DNA of 64,000 nt, from assembly GCA_036768485.1 (NCBI GenBank), contig JAVLUZ010000169.1:784005-848004 (forward strand). The letters are read 5' to 3'. The position numbers and the translations under genes were made by a program. Source of the DNA: Mermis nigrescens. Lineage: Eukaryota; Nematoda; Enoplea; Mermithida; Mermithidae. The notes beneath the pieces were generated by a model that worked only from the letters and a program-made list of their open reading frames with translations, made no database searches and had not been told where the DNA came from. Below are positions 1-10,865 of this stretch, in pieces (within the stretch, counting starts at the first letter, position 1; each line of letters begins with the position of its first letter).

Positions 1-141
1 GAGGCATCCAAGACTATGTCTGGTGAGGGGCTGGGTGTGCGCCAAAAGTCTATAAATATGAATAATGACGACGCATTTACAAAACTAATTCGAAAAAATG
101 GCTCTAATAGACGTAAAATCTATTCCAAGTACGAAATCTGA
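1..141 (+). CDS. Core/minor virion protein of element 1, C-terminal end only
   Basis: The frame is open from base 1 and ends with TGA at 139-141, so only the last 46 codons are present. It matches the tail of the complete 150-residue protein at 37,718-38,170: both have a Gly-rich EGLG stretch, then a KSIN segment encoded by the promoter box, then a basic end with the pattern NGSxRxKIxSKY. The last 44 nt overlap the capsid gene in another frame, and the same overlap exists in element 2. By position and basic, Gly-rich character it resembles the small core or minor capsid proteins found before the capsid gene in Maverick-type elements. The exact role is inferred. Confidence 0.6.
   Translation, partial: EASKTMSGEGLGVRQKSINMNNDDAFTKLIRKNGSNRRKIYSKYEI
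47..58 (+). promoter_or_regulatory. AGTCTATAAATA box before element 1 capsid gene
   Basis: A TATA-type box, TCTATAAATA at 49-58, ends 39 nt before the capsid ATG. The homologous box in element 2 has the same sequence and the same 39-nt spacing. It lies inside the preceding gene, where it encodes part of KSIN. Confidence 0.7.
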
Positions 142-1387
142 ACTCGATCTTTTCACTGTCCCTCCTACCCAAGTTTCCATTAAAAGAGGATTTTGGGATG
201 AAGTGCAGCCTATGCACCCAATAACAAATGAAGGCCCCTACGAATTCAGAATCCCACCCGATCCACACTATTTGCAAATGAGCAGAAGTTATATTTACAT
301 GGCGCTAAGAATTAAAAAACCAACACCTGCAGCAGGTGTGGCATTACCCAATTATGCGCCAATCAACCTTATAGGCAAAACATTTTTCAAGCAAGTTAAG
401 TGTTTTTTAGGCGGTCGATTAGTGTTTGACAGCTCCGATTTATACGCATATAGGGCATATTTTGAAACTGAATTAAATTATGGCTTTGATGCAAAATTGT
501 CTCATCTTCAGTCTGCGCTGTATTTTCACGAAGGTGGGGCTAATGTGAATGTCGACGATAATAAAGGGTTCAAAGAACGTGCGGCGCTCTTTAAAGACTC
601 GAGTGTTGTAGAAGTATCTGCGCCTTTACACATCGACTTGTTCTCTCAAGATAGGTATTTGCTGAATTTCACAGATTTTCGCCTAGAATTGCACAGAAAC
701 AGCAATAATTTTGTCATACAGTGTTTTGAAGATATCCCACTAGAACTCAATGTTTTAGTAATGAAATTGTTTGTTCGGAAAGTAGAGGTGCTAGAGAGTG
801 TGAGTTTAGCGCTTGAGCAAACAATGATGACATATACTGCCAAATACCCTATAAGAAGAGTTTCCATGACAAATATGCACATTTCAAATCCGTCTAGGGA
901 AACGCCCAATTTTGCATTGTTTACAGGCCAGCTGCCAAGACGTTTAGTTTTTGTTTGTGTTGAGGGAAAAGCATTTCGAGGCAGTTTGGCAAAATCGCCA
1001 TTTAATTTCAACCCATTTAGTGTTTACGATGTGAAAGTAACGTGCGGAGGGCAAACTCATTCACTAAATGTGTCATTCAAGCAAAATAAGTTTATACAGG
1101 CATTTAATCAGATGTACGACGCGCTTGATATTGGGCATGATAATAAAGGTAATTTTATCAGCAGAGACGAATTTAAAACGAGTCATTGTTTCTTTGTGTT
1201 CGACCTGACGCCTGATGCGGACGATAGTGGGCATTGGGATCTAGTGCGCGAAGGAACAACAAGTATAAATATCAAGTTTGCAGACGCTTTGCCTGATTCT
1301 GGAGTAGAAATTATTATATACGCCGAATTTGATAATTTAATAATGATTGATAAAAACCGCAACACGTTTCATGATTTTAACGCTTAG
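98..1387 (+). CDS. Maverick/Polinton major-capsid-like protein (F54H12.2-like), element 1
   Basis: This intact 429-residue frame begins MALIDVKS and ends just before the protease gene. It belongs to the family annotated as F54H12.2-like in invertebrate genomes. Recognisable segments are SELDLFTVPPTQ near the N terminus, the YAPINLIGKTFFKQVKCFL region around residues 85-105, YAYRAYFETELNYG around 118-131 and a C-terminal FDNLIMIDKNRNTFHD. Its place directly before an adenain-like protease and a penton-like gene fits the double-jelly-roll capsid gene of these elements; the structural role is inferred from context. Roughly three quarters of its residues match the copy at 38,121-39,413 by eye. 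No stops or shifts, unlike the element 2 copy. Confidence 0.78.
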   Translation: MALIDVKSIPSTKSELDLFTVPPTQVSIKRGFWDEVQPMHPITNEGPYEFRIPPDPHYLQMSRSYIYMALRIKKPTPAAGVALPNYAPINLIGKTFFKQVKCFLGGRLVFDSSDLYAYRAYFETELNYGFDAKLSHLQSALYFHEGGANVNVDDNKGFKERAALFKDSSVVEVSAPLHIDLFSQDRYLLNFTDFRLELHRNSNNFVIQCFEDIPLELNVLVMKLFVRKVEVLESVSLALEQTMMTYTAKYPIRRVSMTNMHISNPSRETPNFALFTGQLPRRLVFVCVEGKAFRGSLAKSPFNFNPFSVYDVKVTCGGQTHSLNVSFKQNKFIQAFNQMYDALDIGHDNKGNFISRDEFKTSHCFFVFDLTPDADDSGHWDLVREGTTSINIKFADALPDSGVEIIIYAEFDNLIMIDKNRNTFHDFNA

Positions 1388-1389
1388 CA

Positions 1390-1809
1390 ATGAACACACT
1401 TGAAATACTACACATTTTAGAAGCAGATCCTGCTGTGAACAAAATTTTGCTGGGCGTCTTCCCTATTGATTGCCTTCCGCCTATACCCCGCTACCCTGCT
1501 GCAGTAATAGCCAATTTGGATTTCAGCAATGAACCAGGGTCACACTGGGTGGCCATGTTCTTCAATCGTAGATCGCATTGTGATTATTTTGACAGCTATG
1601 GTCAAAAACCATTTGAGTTTAAAGAATATATTGAGAAAAATGCAACATCGTACACGTACAATAATATGCGGGTTCAGGGTCTTTTCTCTACATCATGCGG
1701 CCATATGTGCATCTATTTTCTGCATTTTCGAGCAAAAGGGGTTTCATTCAAAAGAGTCGTTAAATCTATGCACACCCCCAAAATCTATAAATACTTTGAG
1801 AAAACGTGA
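1390..1809 (+). CDS. Adenain-like cysteine protease, element 1
   Basis: This is an intact 139-residue frame, two bases after the capsid stop codon. It has the adenovirus-protease layout: His in GSHWVAMFF (about residue 55), an acidic site in CDYFDSYGQ (about 68-76) and the nucleophile Cys in STSCGHMCIYF (about 100-110). In adenoviruses and Maverick-type elements this enzyme cleaves virion proteins during particle maturation; that function is assumed by homology. Adenain is about 200 residues, so this is a compact version. No separate TATA-type box is seen before it, so it may share the capsid transcript. The last codons (KIYKYF) contain the promoter box for the next gene. Confidence 0.82.
   Translation: MNTLEILHILEADPAVNKILLGVFPIDCLPPIPRYPAAVIANLDFSNEPGSHWVAMFFNRRSHCDYFDSYGQKPFEFKEYIEKNATSYTYNNMRVQGLFSTSCGHMCIYFLHFRAKGVSFKRVVKSMHTPKIYKYFEKT
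1784..1793 (+). promoter_or_regulatory. TCTATAAATA box before element 1 penton-like gene
   Basis: It ends 26 nt before the ATG at 1820. The equivalent box in element 2 (39,808-39,817) has identical sequence and spacing. It is embedded in the last codons of the protease gene. Confidence 0.7.
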
Positions 1810-1819
1810 AAAAACAAAC

Positions 1820-2597
1820 ATGGATCCTAAACAGTTTTACATGACGCTTCCGAGCGATTCTCAAGAATCAAATACCGCCTCTACTTTCATTACAAAGCTG
1901 CCTAGACACATAATGCTCAATGGTGATTGGGAAGTAGGGCTAGCCGAAATAATCTATGCAAACACTTGGAATAATATATCCGAAGATCAGAACATGATTC
2001 AATATTATGATTTTAAAAATAATGTCCGAATAAAAATGCTTATTCCTCGCGCCAGATACTTGAATATACATGATCTTGTGAAAACAATCACTGAGGGAAT
2101 AAAAATGGTCAGCACGAATGAAAAATTTGACTATACTCAACATATAAGCTTACAATATGATGATAATAAAAAATGCTGTCATCTGAAACTCAACACTGAA
2201 CGTATTCAGAGCCTAAAATTAACCAAACATTTAATGTACATGCTGGGGTTTCTAGAAGACCAAGTCTCTAGCATAAATTATAAGGTAGCGCAAGAATTGA
2301 CAATAGCTGCCCACCATTCTCTCCGATATGCTAGGTGGAATGCACAATTTTTATGTATATTGTGATATAGTGGAACCTCAAATCGTTGGTAATGTTTTCG
2401 CCCCGCTTCTGCAGGTGATAAATATCGAAGGAACCTATATGGATATAATAAACCACGCCTATATTAGTCCACACTATATACCCGTGCTCAAAAAATCATT
2501 TAATACTATTGAAATTAATGTTAAAACCGACCAAGATATGCCGGTTCCTTTCGAGTTTGGAAAAACTATCGTTAAAATGCATTTCAAGCGTGTTTAG
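1820..2597 (+). pseudogene. Penton-like minor capsid protein with one frameshift, element 1
   Basis: The frame opens at the ATG at 1820 (MDPKQFYMTLPSDSQ) and runs to about 2,325, where an extra base shifts it; a second frame carries the rest to a TAG at 2,595-2,597. Comparison with element 2 at the same site (the CAC CAT TC region) shows the single-base difference. Conserved parts are the QFY-x-LPS start, WEVGLAEIIYANTW near residue 40 and the HNFYVYCDIVEPQIVGN block after the shift. The position after the protease and the start motif fit the single-jelly-roll penton-type protein of Maverick elements; the role is inferred. The shift could be a mutation or a sequencing error. Confidence 0.65.
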
Positions 2598-3370
2598 CAT
2601 ATTTAAGCCCATGTGGCAGTGGATACACACAGTACGCATAGGCGTATTTATGTTGTTGCAAGAGCGGACCACTGCATATAAGTATTGCCGGGGGATGCGT
2701 TGGGGGGACTCCCCTCCCCTCCTCCCAGGGCGTGCCTTGCTATGAGCGTGCCTATGATTGAATCAGCATGTCAGACAATAAATTATCATTGAAAAATACT
2801 TTACACATGCTAACAAGCGGTGCTGTGGATATGTCCCAACACACTTAGACTTGTACTGGGATGTCCACATGCACATATACTGGGATGTCATACAACGTCT
2901 CACATACATTCTAGGCTTAATTTAGACATTAGTTCAGGTTTAGTCTAGTTTTAATCTTAGTTCGAGTTTAGTCTACTTTACACCTAGGCTTTATTTAGAC
3001 CTTAGTCCAGGTTTAATCTTAGTTTACACCTTAGTTCAGGTTTAGTCTTAGTTTTAATCTTAGTTCGGGTCTAGTCTCAGTTTAGCTTAGGCTCTATTCA
3101 CCCTTCCACTCCTCAACTATGTCCTCATATGTTATAGCGTTAGTCTATGCTTAACCATTGTCTATCCTTATCCATTGCCTATCCTTAACCATTGCGCCCT
3201 GGCCCCCTACCTCAGGGCGCAAGGCTCCACCCCCTCGCCTATCCTTAACCATTGTATATGTTATAGCATTAGCCTATGTTATAACATGAGCTATTTTTAA
3301 GAATTGCCTATCCTTAACCATTGCCTATGTTATAGCGTTGCTACCTAGGGTCCACACGTATAACTACTAG
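2598..3370. other. Non-coding flank of element 1 with GC-rich block and degenerate repeats
   Basis: No gene is seen. A G/C-run block at about 2,689-2,742 (GGGGGATGCGTTGGGGGG and pyrimidine-rich sequence after it) sits where the inner edge of element 1's terminal repeat would be by analogy with element 2, but the partner end is outside the window. From 2,915 to 3,110 there are degenerate repeats of TTTAGTCTTAG/TTAGTTCAGG type, and from 3,150 to 3,330 several copies of CTATCCTTAACCATTG. A small hairpin, GCGCCCTG with CAGGGCGC, lies at about 3,195-3,225. Confidence 0.5.
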
Positions 3371-3894
3371 TGTTTTACGGGGGCAGTTCTTGCATTTTGA
3401 GTGGTCAGTCCGGAATTAGAAGTCAAATAAACCCAGGAACCTAATGCGGGGGGAGTAACATCCAAGCTGTGCTCTTCTAAAGAAACAAAATCAAAAATTT
3501 AACGTTATAGATAAGGTATGTTTGGGCACTCGTCCCAAGTACCAAACCCTGAATTTTCTTCAAATTCTACAGTAAGATTAGCCGGGACCTGACTGAAAAA
3601 CAGTTAAAATTCAAATGAAATCTTTGCGCTACGAAGAAAAATGCATGTTCGGAAAGAGTTTTTCGCGGTTTTATTAGTTGATAGTGCAATATAAGTTGAC
3701 CTAAAGTGCATTAAAGATATGCTCATCGGCTATTGTATAGGACGTTGGAACTGACAAAACGTTTTTTAATCCGTTGTTTCCGGATTTCAGGAGTCCGATT
3801 GGACCATGGTGAAAATTCGGAATTAGAGGCCTGGAATGCCAATTTAGCCAAAACATGAGAATCACTCAATAATCCAATAAAAACTTTTTTGGAC

Positions 3895-3911
3895 ACACAC
3901 ACACACACACA
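3895..3911. repeat. (CA)n microsatellite
   Basis: An uninterrupted CACACA run; its complement is in the right arm near 20,011. Confidence 0.8.
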
Positions 3912-5697
3912 GAGACAGACGACTCTAAATTAATATTGTAGATCTTGAAAATCCTATTTGGAAATATCGTTATCAATAGTATAGATTTGGTCGAGCATGT
4001 GCTTGATTTAAATTTGTTTCCAATTTGGAATCATATGCTTAAATCTATTAAGTTTAAGTATGTTGAATATCAAAATTATCTTCTTTATTGAAAGCTTCTT
4101 GTGTTTTTTGCGGGTAAGTTGATGCCATGTATAAAGAAAAAAATCACAACAGCGTCCTCAAATGTAGACTGGAGTTTATTCCGGGTTTCACTCAGAACCT
4201 ACTCTAAGTTTGTGTGGCAAGCTGTGGCTTACCACAACTTGCAATCTATTGTACATACGAGAATGTACTTCAGTAATATTAGATAGGTACTTGAAAAGCT
4301 ACATATATTTAAGTAGAGTGACACTTCCATAAATATAGGCATACATGCGCAGCACTAAAATTCTGAATTTGCGGGAGTCAGGGTGTAGCACAACCGGCAA
4401 AAATCCAAAAAAACTTGTCAAAAATTAAATTCTAAAAGTCTATCGATTTTTGGAAGTCTACTGTAATCTCGGGGCTCTAAACCCCACCCCGTCCCGTACG
4501 CTCATCTGCAGGGGTAGATTTGGGGGAGGCGGTGGCGGCCCTTTATTGTTCCACATAGTTGGCGACATATAAATAAGAAATTTGCAATGATTTTTGGTCG
4601 ACAGTGGTCATAATTTCTTAAATTTTTCCGGCGTTATGTAGCGATAATTCCTATTAATGACATTTATTTTCTTTCTTGGCGGTCAGAAAGACATATTTTT
4701 GCGCAAGAAATGGGTTTCAAAACGATTTTATGAACAGAAACAGCTCTTTTGGCCTAGATTTCTTCTATTTTCAAACAAAAGTTTGAAGAGTTTTCGATGT
4801 ACTGCGTTAATTCTACAAATAATGGAAATCGAGCAGTGATTCAAGCTTCCGAACTCAACCACCTTGATTTTCCGCTAATTAATGATTTTTTTGCTCGAAA
4901 TCGACAGCGATTTTTGTACGTAAAGGTTGAATTTTGTGACCTAAATGGAAAGGTTAGTTTACCACCACGCCCCTTCCCCCATACGATAATCCTAGGTCCG
5001 CCACTGCTCACCTATGAATATAACTATTCAATGAATGCCTCCAGTGCGTGCGGCTTGTTGAAGTGCACACGAAAGTAATTTAACAAAGTAAAAGCCGGAA
5101 CTAGATTTCTGCACGTTGAAACGGATATTTATACCCGGTCAACGGGCAGGTCCATATACGACTGATTTGCATAACGCACGAAATGATGTTATTAAATTAA
5201 ACAATTGGAACAATGCTATGCGACAAAGACTAAATGGCAAAACGCGTAAAAGTAGACCTACATACGTAAAATAAATAAAGCAAAAATAGAATCATGAGTA
5301 TTCCGAAAATGCGCAGGTCAGAAGACCGGCCACTGGCCAGTGTTTGGTTGCTTCCGCAAGCCGATCCAGTGCTCAATTACCCAGAAAATTGCGCTCTCTA
5401 ATCCGTAGATCACCTCGATGGATTAAAGTGCAAGGCGAATGTTATAAATAGCCTATCCGAAGCGCAAAAATGAGTAAACGGGAAAGCTATTCGAATAGCT
5501 CATCTGAACAGCGAAGACGAGCTGACGGGGAAGCTACGAAGAATAGCAGCGCCCGAACTCGATGAGTGTGTATGTGCACCGCACTTACAATATCTGTCTT
5601 AGTTGGAATCATAAAGATTATTTCTGCTTTCTCGGATAAACTACCAGTCTTCTTTAGAATGTGCGCCCCTTTTTTGGGCCCGGTTTCAATATCTTTA

Positions 5698-5842
5698 GGC
5701 ATAAGCCAGGCTTAAATCTGACTTCAATGTTTAAACATGGCTTAACTTGAGCCCAGCTTGAGCCAGGTTTAAATTGGCCACGTATGTTTAAACTTTGAAG
5801 TCAGGTTTAAGCCTGGCTTAAGCCTAAACATATTGATGCCAG
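5698..5842. repeat. Foldback (AAGCCTGGCTTAA) sequence in left arm
   Basis: Two oppositely oriented halves share the words GCCTGGCTTAA, TGACTTCAA and GTTTAAACAT, so the segment can fold on itself. The same unit is present in the right arm at about 17,980-18,120. It looks like a small inverted-repeat element that predates the duplication of the arms. Confidence 0.6.
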
Positions 5843-6689
5843 GTCCTGGTCTCCCCGTTCCTTACCTTTTCACTCGAAAGCTTGATCCTTAGAATAATCG
5901 CAATTCTGAAAATGTAAACAATTTATTACAGTATTCGACGTTTTACGATAATCAAAATTAAAATTGTAATAATATTTGGTTAGTAAATAATTATACAGAA
6001 GGGGGGATGGGGGGTCCGAACCCCCGAAATTCAGGAAAAAAAACCGAAAAATAGGTTTTTTCACACTTTATTTTGTGCTATTTCTGGCTTAGACCCCCAC
6101 AATTGGTGTTGCCCCCCCAAAATAGGAGGGCCAGCTACGTGCCTGATTAGGTAAGCTGATTAAAACGTTTTGGGGCTTTTAATCTTATTTGACCTTGGGT
6201 TGTTAGTGCTTGACGTCGACCAAACCGCTGATTTCTTCAACATAAATCACTCATAAGAGGATACCTGACTACGAGTTCTTGCGGTTAGGGGAACTTGTAT
6301 TCCCCAGAATGGCTACTCACACCCTCCCCCGTAACGTAAAATGGCTTTGATCTCCAGAATAATCGATTTTTTGTAAAAATCTTGAAAAATGTGATTTTTA
6401 AGCGTTTTTAGCTCTTTTCCGGCATAAAATTGTCAAATTGATACACATTTTTCTCTATATTTTGTTTAACTGATTCAAAATTATTTCGATATTTCTCAAC
6501 GTTTCTAGGTTTTAGAAAGAACGAACATTGTCTGAAACGTTAAGTGTTTTTGGAGTGTATCCATTTATTTTATAGCCAAAAAAAAGATAATTTCTTAATT
6601 TTCTGGCCCTGTCTACATGAAATCCCACGCTGTTCAAGCATAGCCCGATTCAAGGTTAAGAATTAAGTGAAGCTCGTAAAGGTAGGCAT

Positions 6690-6947
6690 TATAGGTGGGC
6701 AGCACCAAAATACAGGAGGTGCAAGATTTTTCAAATGTCAAAAAGTGGTCTTAAAATGGTGTTATGGCGAAAAAAAGCATTTTTCAATTTTTCTCATCGA
6801 GCACTTACTGTACTATCCATTGGTATCAAAAACTTGTGAAAAGTAACAGAAATTTTCAAAAATCGAATTTAGGGGGAGTATTTTATTTTGGTTTCTGGGG
6901 GTATTCGGCCGTCTAGGGGCCACCCCAGGCCCCCACGCCCACGTGGG
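6690..6947 (-). mobile_element. Non-autonomous hAT element, left-arm copy
   Basis: About 258 bp with ends TATAGGTGGGCAGC and, from the other side, CCCACGTGGGCGTGG. It is flanked by perfect 8-bp duplications GTAGGCAT at 6,682-6,689 and 6,948-6,955. The internal words TTTTTGACATTTGAAAAA and CCAATGGATAGT mark the family. The same insertion is in the right arm at 16,876-17,134, so it is older than the arm duplication. An 8-bp duplication is the hAT signature; no transposase is encoded. Confidence 0.85.
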
Positions 6948-7283
6948 GTAGGCATGTAAGTCAGGGGGACACAGCATTATGTCCATAAATGAGAAGCAAA
7001 AAATCCTGTAGGGTCGAATAGGGCTCGCCAAAATAGCATCAAAAATTTAATTCTTGGGAGTCTATCAATTTGGATGGGCTCGGAGAAGTTCAGAGTGCAA
7101 ACCACCGATGCACAGCATGGTCGGTCAGGAATGGGTCAAGTGTAGTATAACTGATTTGTTTGTACACAGATGCTCATGGCTCTCTATCACATAATTTAAC
7201 AGTTAGGTGCATAAGTCACTAAATAATCTTATGTCATGGTATACATATGTATATATGTACGTATATACGAACGCTTTATCATA

Positions 7284-7312
7284 GGTAGCGCGTCAGTGCG
7301 TACCTACAATAT
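7284..7312. repeat. GGTAGCGCG...GCGTACC hairpin (left arm)
   Basis: A near-perfect palindrome, GGTAGCGCGTCAGTGCGTACC, followed by TACAATATAC. The same hairpin marks an end of the repeat family at 14.68, 26.22, 46.43 and 55.24 kb and recurs in the right arm. Confidence 0.65.
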
Positions 7313-7403
7313 ACTTGGGTAAACGGAAAAAAATCAAGTTATTTCAGAAATTACTTGAATTTGACCGGAAACAGTTCGATAGTATGATTTTATAACATTT
7401 TAA

Positions 7404-8723
7404 CTTTTATGTCGAGTTTTAAGGGCCCTTCAGCTGTAAAAACCTGTGACTGGCCGCGTTGTCTGTTTCACACAAGTTCGGTCATAAATTTTTAAACTAT
7501 TCCGACAATAAGCTGACAGATTGCGATTATAGCATTGATCTGATTAATAATTATCGTAACCCATGGCTTTGTCGATGAAAATTCTTAAAATTTACGCACA
7601 AAGTTTTGTGAAACAGACTATAGATGCTTCAATTTTCCTCAATTTAATTCAGAAGTCGGGGATCTGTTTAAAAAATAAATCTTACCACATACGAAAAAAG
7701 ATGCACAAATGTATATATCACAATAACAAAAATGATTTCTTGTGATATTAACTGTTCATTTATTGAGCAGCATTTTTATACAATTCACGAACTGCTGAAA
7801 AACGGCTTTAGCCTTCAACTACTAAATTAACAAAGACGATTTCTGGTCAGAAAATGAAATCATCTCATTATAATTATAAATTTTGTTATTTTTCTTTGAT
7901 GCAAAAGATTTGAGCTTCCTGATATTCTGAATAAATCTATTTATCTTGCGTACATAGTTCAACTTTTGGTTAATTTTAATTGGATAAAAACCCACGTACT
8001 TTAAGAAAGCTCAGCTAACTTGGGTCAGACAGACGTGTTATGCAATATTCTTGATGCTTCTTTTCTTAGATCCGAAACCACATTGTACTAAAATCCTTTA
8101 GTGTTTGCCTTTGCGCTTGTACATAAAGTTTTGTACCTGACTTTGTAATACATTAAAGCCACCTATTTAATTTAGGAATGTTTTGCGATTTTCAAGCAGA
8201 ACATAGTAACTATTCGGGGTGAGCCCAAATTTTTTCCGTAGTGCCTTCTTGGACTCAAAAATGACGATTACTCGTCGGAAACACCACATTTAACGTTTTT
8301 GATGATGCTCCTTTTTGACAACAGAAAGACAAAAATATTTACAAAAATTCGAAGCAATCAGAAAAATTTAGTTCGAAATGAGTATTTAGCGCGAAAAACT
8401 GGAAAAACTGGTTTACCTTTGAAGTAAAATATCGCTAGAATTGTAAAATAAAACACAGGTACATACATTTACATTTATCACAATATTTGCATCAAACGCA
8501 TTTTCTTTATATTCGTATTTCGCTATTATGGGTAGTTCGTTTGTTTTTTCCAGTAATAAATTATTAGAAAAAATTATAAATCATTGGAAGATCGAAAGTT
8601 GGTGCGAAAAATTTTTCCGGGATGGGGAGATGGGAGGGAAGGAAATTGTTGCCCAATATCACGCATGATCATAAACATAGGGAAACTGAAATAAAATATT
8701 TTTTATTGCTAGAATAAAAAATT
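7404..8723. other. Non-coding part of the inverted-repeat centre
   Basis: No gene is recognised. A small inverted-repeat element is at about 7,469-7,618 and is listed separately. The rest is AT-rich sequence with no clear structure; a 60-codon frame at 7,563-7,745 is not supported by any homology seen. Confidence 0.5.
7469..7618. mobile_element. MITE with TCTGTTTCACA ends
   Basis: About 150 bp bounded by GTCTGTTTCACAC on the left and GTGAAACAGAC on the right. A second copy, reversed, lies at about 12,986-13,153 and shares the interior (GACAATAAGCTGACAG words). No coding sequence. Confidence 0.6.
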
Positions 8724-9305
8724 CTACGGATTCCGGCATCGGAAGCCACTGAGGATTTTGCGACGGATCAGCGAGTTTTCGATCAGGAACAGCACCGGAC
8801 AAATCACGTAATGCAGGGCGAGTAGAATTTGCACAAAAAGCATAAAAATGAATGGCCGGCGCTGCAAAAACGGAACAGCGGCGCACAATATGCATACAAT
8901 TAAAGACGAACACGTGTTGATTAGATAAGATAAGGCGAAACGCTTTTCCATCGAATTGCTCTGACGCAAATTTCCGATGCAAGCAACGCCGTTTTTCATT
9001 TTTCTGATAAGCCAAAGAGTGCGCAACGTTAGCGCCAACGTCACGCAAAGTGCAAAAATGTGCAGAACGATCAACGCCTTAGTTGTGCGAAACCAACAAA
9101 GCAGCGAGCGAGATTCGTCCATAATTTGGATCAAAACGACTAGAGACAAAATTTTGATTATCCCCAGGCACCAAAACAGCCCGGCTAAGCGATGCACGTT
9201 TTGGGGCGAAAGGTATTTCTATTTCAAGCGCCACGACGACTGCTTGGCGAAAACGGCGAACCGGACGGCACGCAGTAGCATGTTTAAGTATTCGTTGACG
9301 TAACA
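8724..9305 (-). pseudogene. Seven-transmembrane receptor gene, 3-prime part with in-frame stop
   Basis: On the minus strand a frame of 158 codons (9,197 to 8,724) holds four hydrophobic segments: FWCLGIIKILSLVVLI, ALIVLHIFALCVTLAL, YLINTCSSLIVCILCAA and IFMLFVQILLALHYVICP. It ends with NSLIRRKILSGFRC. Upstream in the same frame, after a TAG at 9,219-9,221, EYLNMLLRAVRF aligns with AYFNALLAAIRC of the receptor at 49.5 kb. It is therefore a paralogue of that gene covering the end of TM3 to the C terminus. The TAG, and the absence of a 5-prime exon, point to a pseudogene, though an intron at the stop cannot be excluded. The subfamily is not recognised; it looks like a fast-evolving invertebrate chemoreceptor-type family. 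Confidence 0.6.
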
Positions 9306-9784
9306 TAGATCACCATGGAAGGCCCATACTGATCGACTGTAAAAAATTATAACCTCAGATAAAAATTTCCGATTTTTTCATATTTTTAATTTTATATGCG
9401 AAATTTCGAGGACTCTTGTGTCGATGTTTAAAACATTATGAAAAGATTTAAGAGTCCATACATTCTGCGACCATAGATGCAGAGCATGGCCGGTGGGACG
9501 TCAGCCTGCCAGCTTTTCTGACCAAGAATGACCTCAAAAATTTGTAAGTATATGGTAAAATAGAGCAAAAACTATCTGATTTATCATTGCACAGTCGACT
9601 TTCTTAATTTTGAAGGGACAATTCAGTTGATCAGGCTCCAATTGTGTCAATATACTTAAGTTTATGCGTCGTGTTCGATTATATATTAGGCCTAATTTTC
9701 AAGCCTGACGAGCCAGCCTCAATCATACAGAGCCAAAATCCTGGGGATCTGATTAGGTCCAAACATTTTCAGAAGTTTAAGAGG

Positions 9785-9900
9785 GGTTGTCAACCAGAGT
9801 CCTGCGCGGGGCCGGTCGCCCGCCTTGTCCCGCAGCACCGCGCGGACCGCGGCGGGCTTCAAAGGGGTGGTTCAGAAGTCTAGCGCGGCGGGGCAGGCCT
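9785..9900. other. GC-rich patch
   Basis: A ~115-bp stretch rich in GCGCGG, CGGCGGGC and GCCCGCC, abrupt against the AT-rich surroundings. No rRNA, tRNA or coding match was recognised. Confidence 0.5.
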
Positions 9901-10394
9901 TTGTTTTTAAAATTTTCCGGATTGAATGAGAAATATCTTCAAATGTTGAAAAAATGATTCGAAAAAAAGAAAGGTTCCGAGAAATAAAATAAACGTTGTC
10001 TGTCATATTACTTCGAACTTCGATTAAGTTCTAAATCAAATTTATGTTCTTGAAATTTCAAAAAATGAAGAGTGTATCACATTTTCTACAATGTCGCTTT
10101 AATTATGTTGCTTTTGTTTAATTCGAAATTTCCATGTCATCACTAGGATTCGACCAGGTATACAGCTGCAGAACCTTTGTTAAGCAAAAATTGTGTAAAA
10201 GCGGTCTTTTTGGTCGATTTTAGACACCTTTGCGGAAGACTATTAATCACGCGCTTACAGTTATGATTTTATTTTCGATTTTACATGGAAATAATCCTTT
10301 TTTCATCTAGAGTGGCGCTTCGTGCAAATGATTGCTTACTAAAGCTACAAAATTAAATGTTCGCCAGACATAATTCTCGTTTTGTTATCTTAGG

Positions 10395-10740
10395 CGCACA
10401 AAATTGAGCTCAGAAAGGATGTGAGTTTAAAGGGATACAAATTTCAGAACTTTTCGGCGCTTCGAGTCAGGTATAATTCCTGCCAAGGTACAAGATTAAG
10501 CTCAAAGGGATGTAAATGTCGAAAATTTCCGCTTCGCGCCAGATGACCTTCGTACATTGCCCATAGCCAGAAAGCTTGAAAATTTTAGCTTAAAAAGGAC
10601 TAAAATCTCGAAATTTTGTGGAGCTAAGCTATAGATATGATTCCTTTATTGATCTTCTTCAGAAAGCTACACAACTGAGCTTTAAAGGATAAGAATGTCA
10701 AATTTTTCCGACACTTCTATGACATGTAATTCTTCATTAA
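10395..10740. repeat. Imperfect ~90-bp tandem units
   Basis: Units beginning near 10,399, 10,493, 10,578 and 10,670 share the pattern TGAGCT-x-AAAGGAT, then TGTCGAAATTTTCCG. They are diverged but in the same orientation. Confidence 0.55.
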
Positions 10741-10865
10741 TTTGAATAGGCTAATTTTCATAAAAATTTTGTAGTGTCAAGCTTTGAGGTCCCGCAGAGA
10801 ACCATGAGTCTAATATTTTATAGGAACTCTTGAGCATTTTCCGCCGTTGAGATGTCACTTTAAAA

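Larger units (their letters stand above)
3371..7403 (+). repeat. Left arm of a 17-kb inverted repeat
   Basis: This 4.03-kb stretch is the reverse complement of 16,421-20,553, with only scattered substitutions by eye. The outer edge is at TGTTTTACGGGGGCAG; the inner edge is at ATAACATTTTAA. No convincing gene lies inside: several 60-72-codon frames simply recur in both arms, including breaks. It contains a short foldback sequence at about 5,700-5,840, a hAT-type element at 6,690-6,947 and a hairpin at 7,284-7,310. Relative to the right arm it has about 165 extra bases near 4,691-4,858 and lacks the hAT insertion at 18,400. Confidence 0.9.

Noticed and set aside
646..1011. 121-codon minus-strand frame
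   Set aside because: Lies entirely inside the intact capsid gene on the other strand; shadow of its codon use. A matching shadow exists in element 2 at 38,549-38,827.
5487..5702. 71-codon frame conserved in both arms (also 18,109-18,324)
   Set aside because: Conservation is explained by the inverted duplication of the DNA; no homology, and other arm frames of the same size break between copies.
9079..9306. 75-codon minus frame
   Set aside because: Alternative frame over the receptor pseudogene; the other frame aligns with paralogues.
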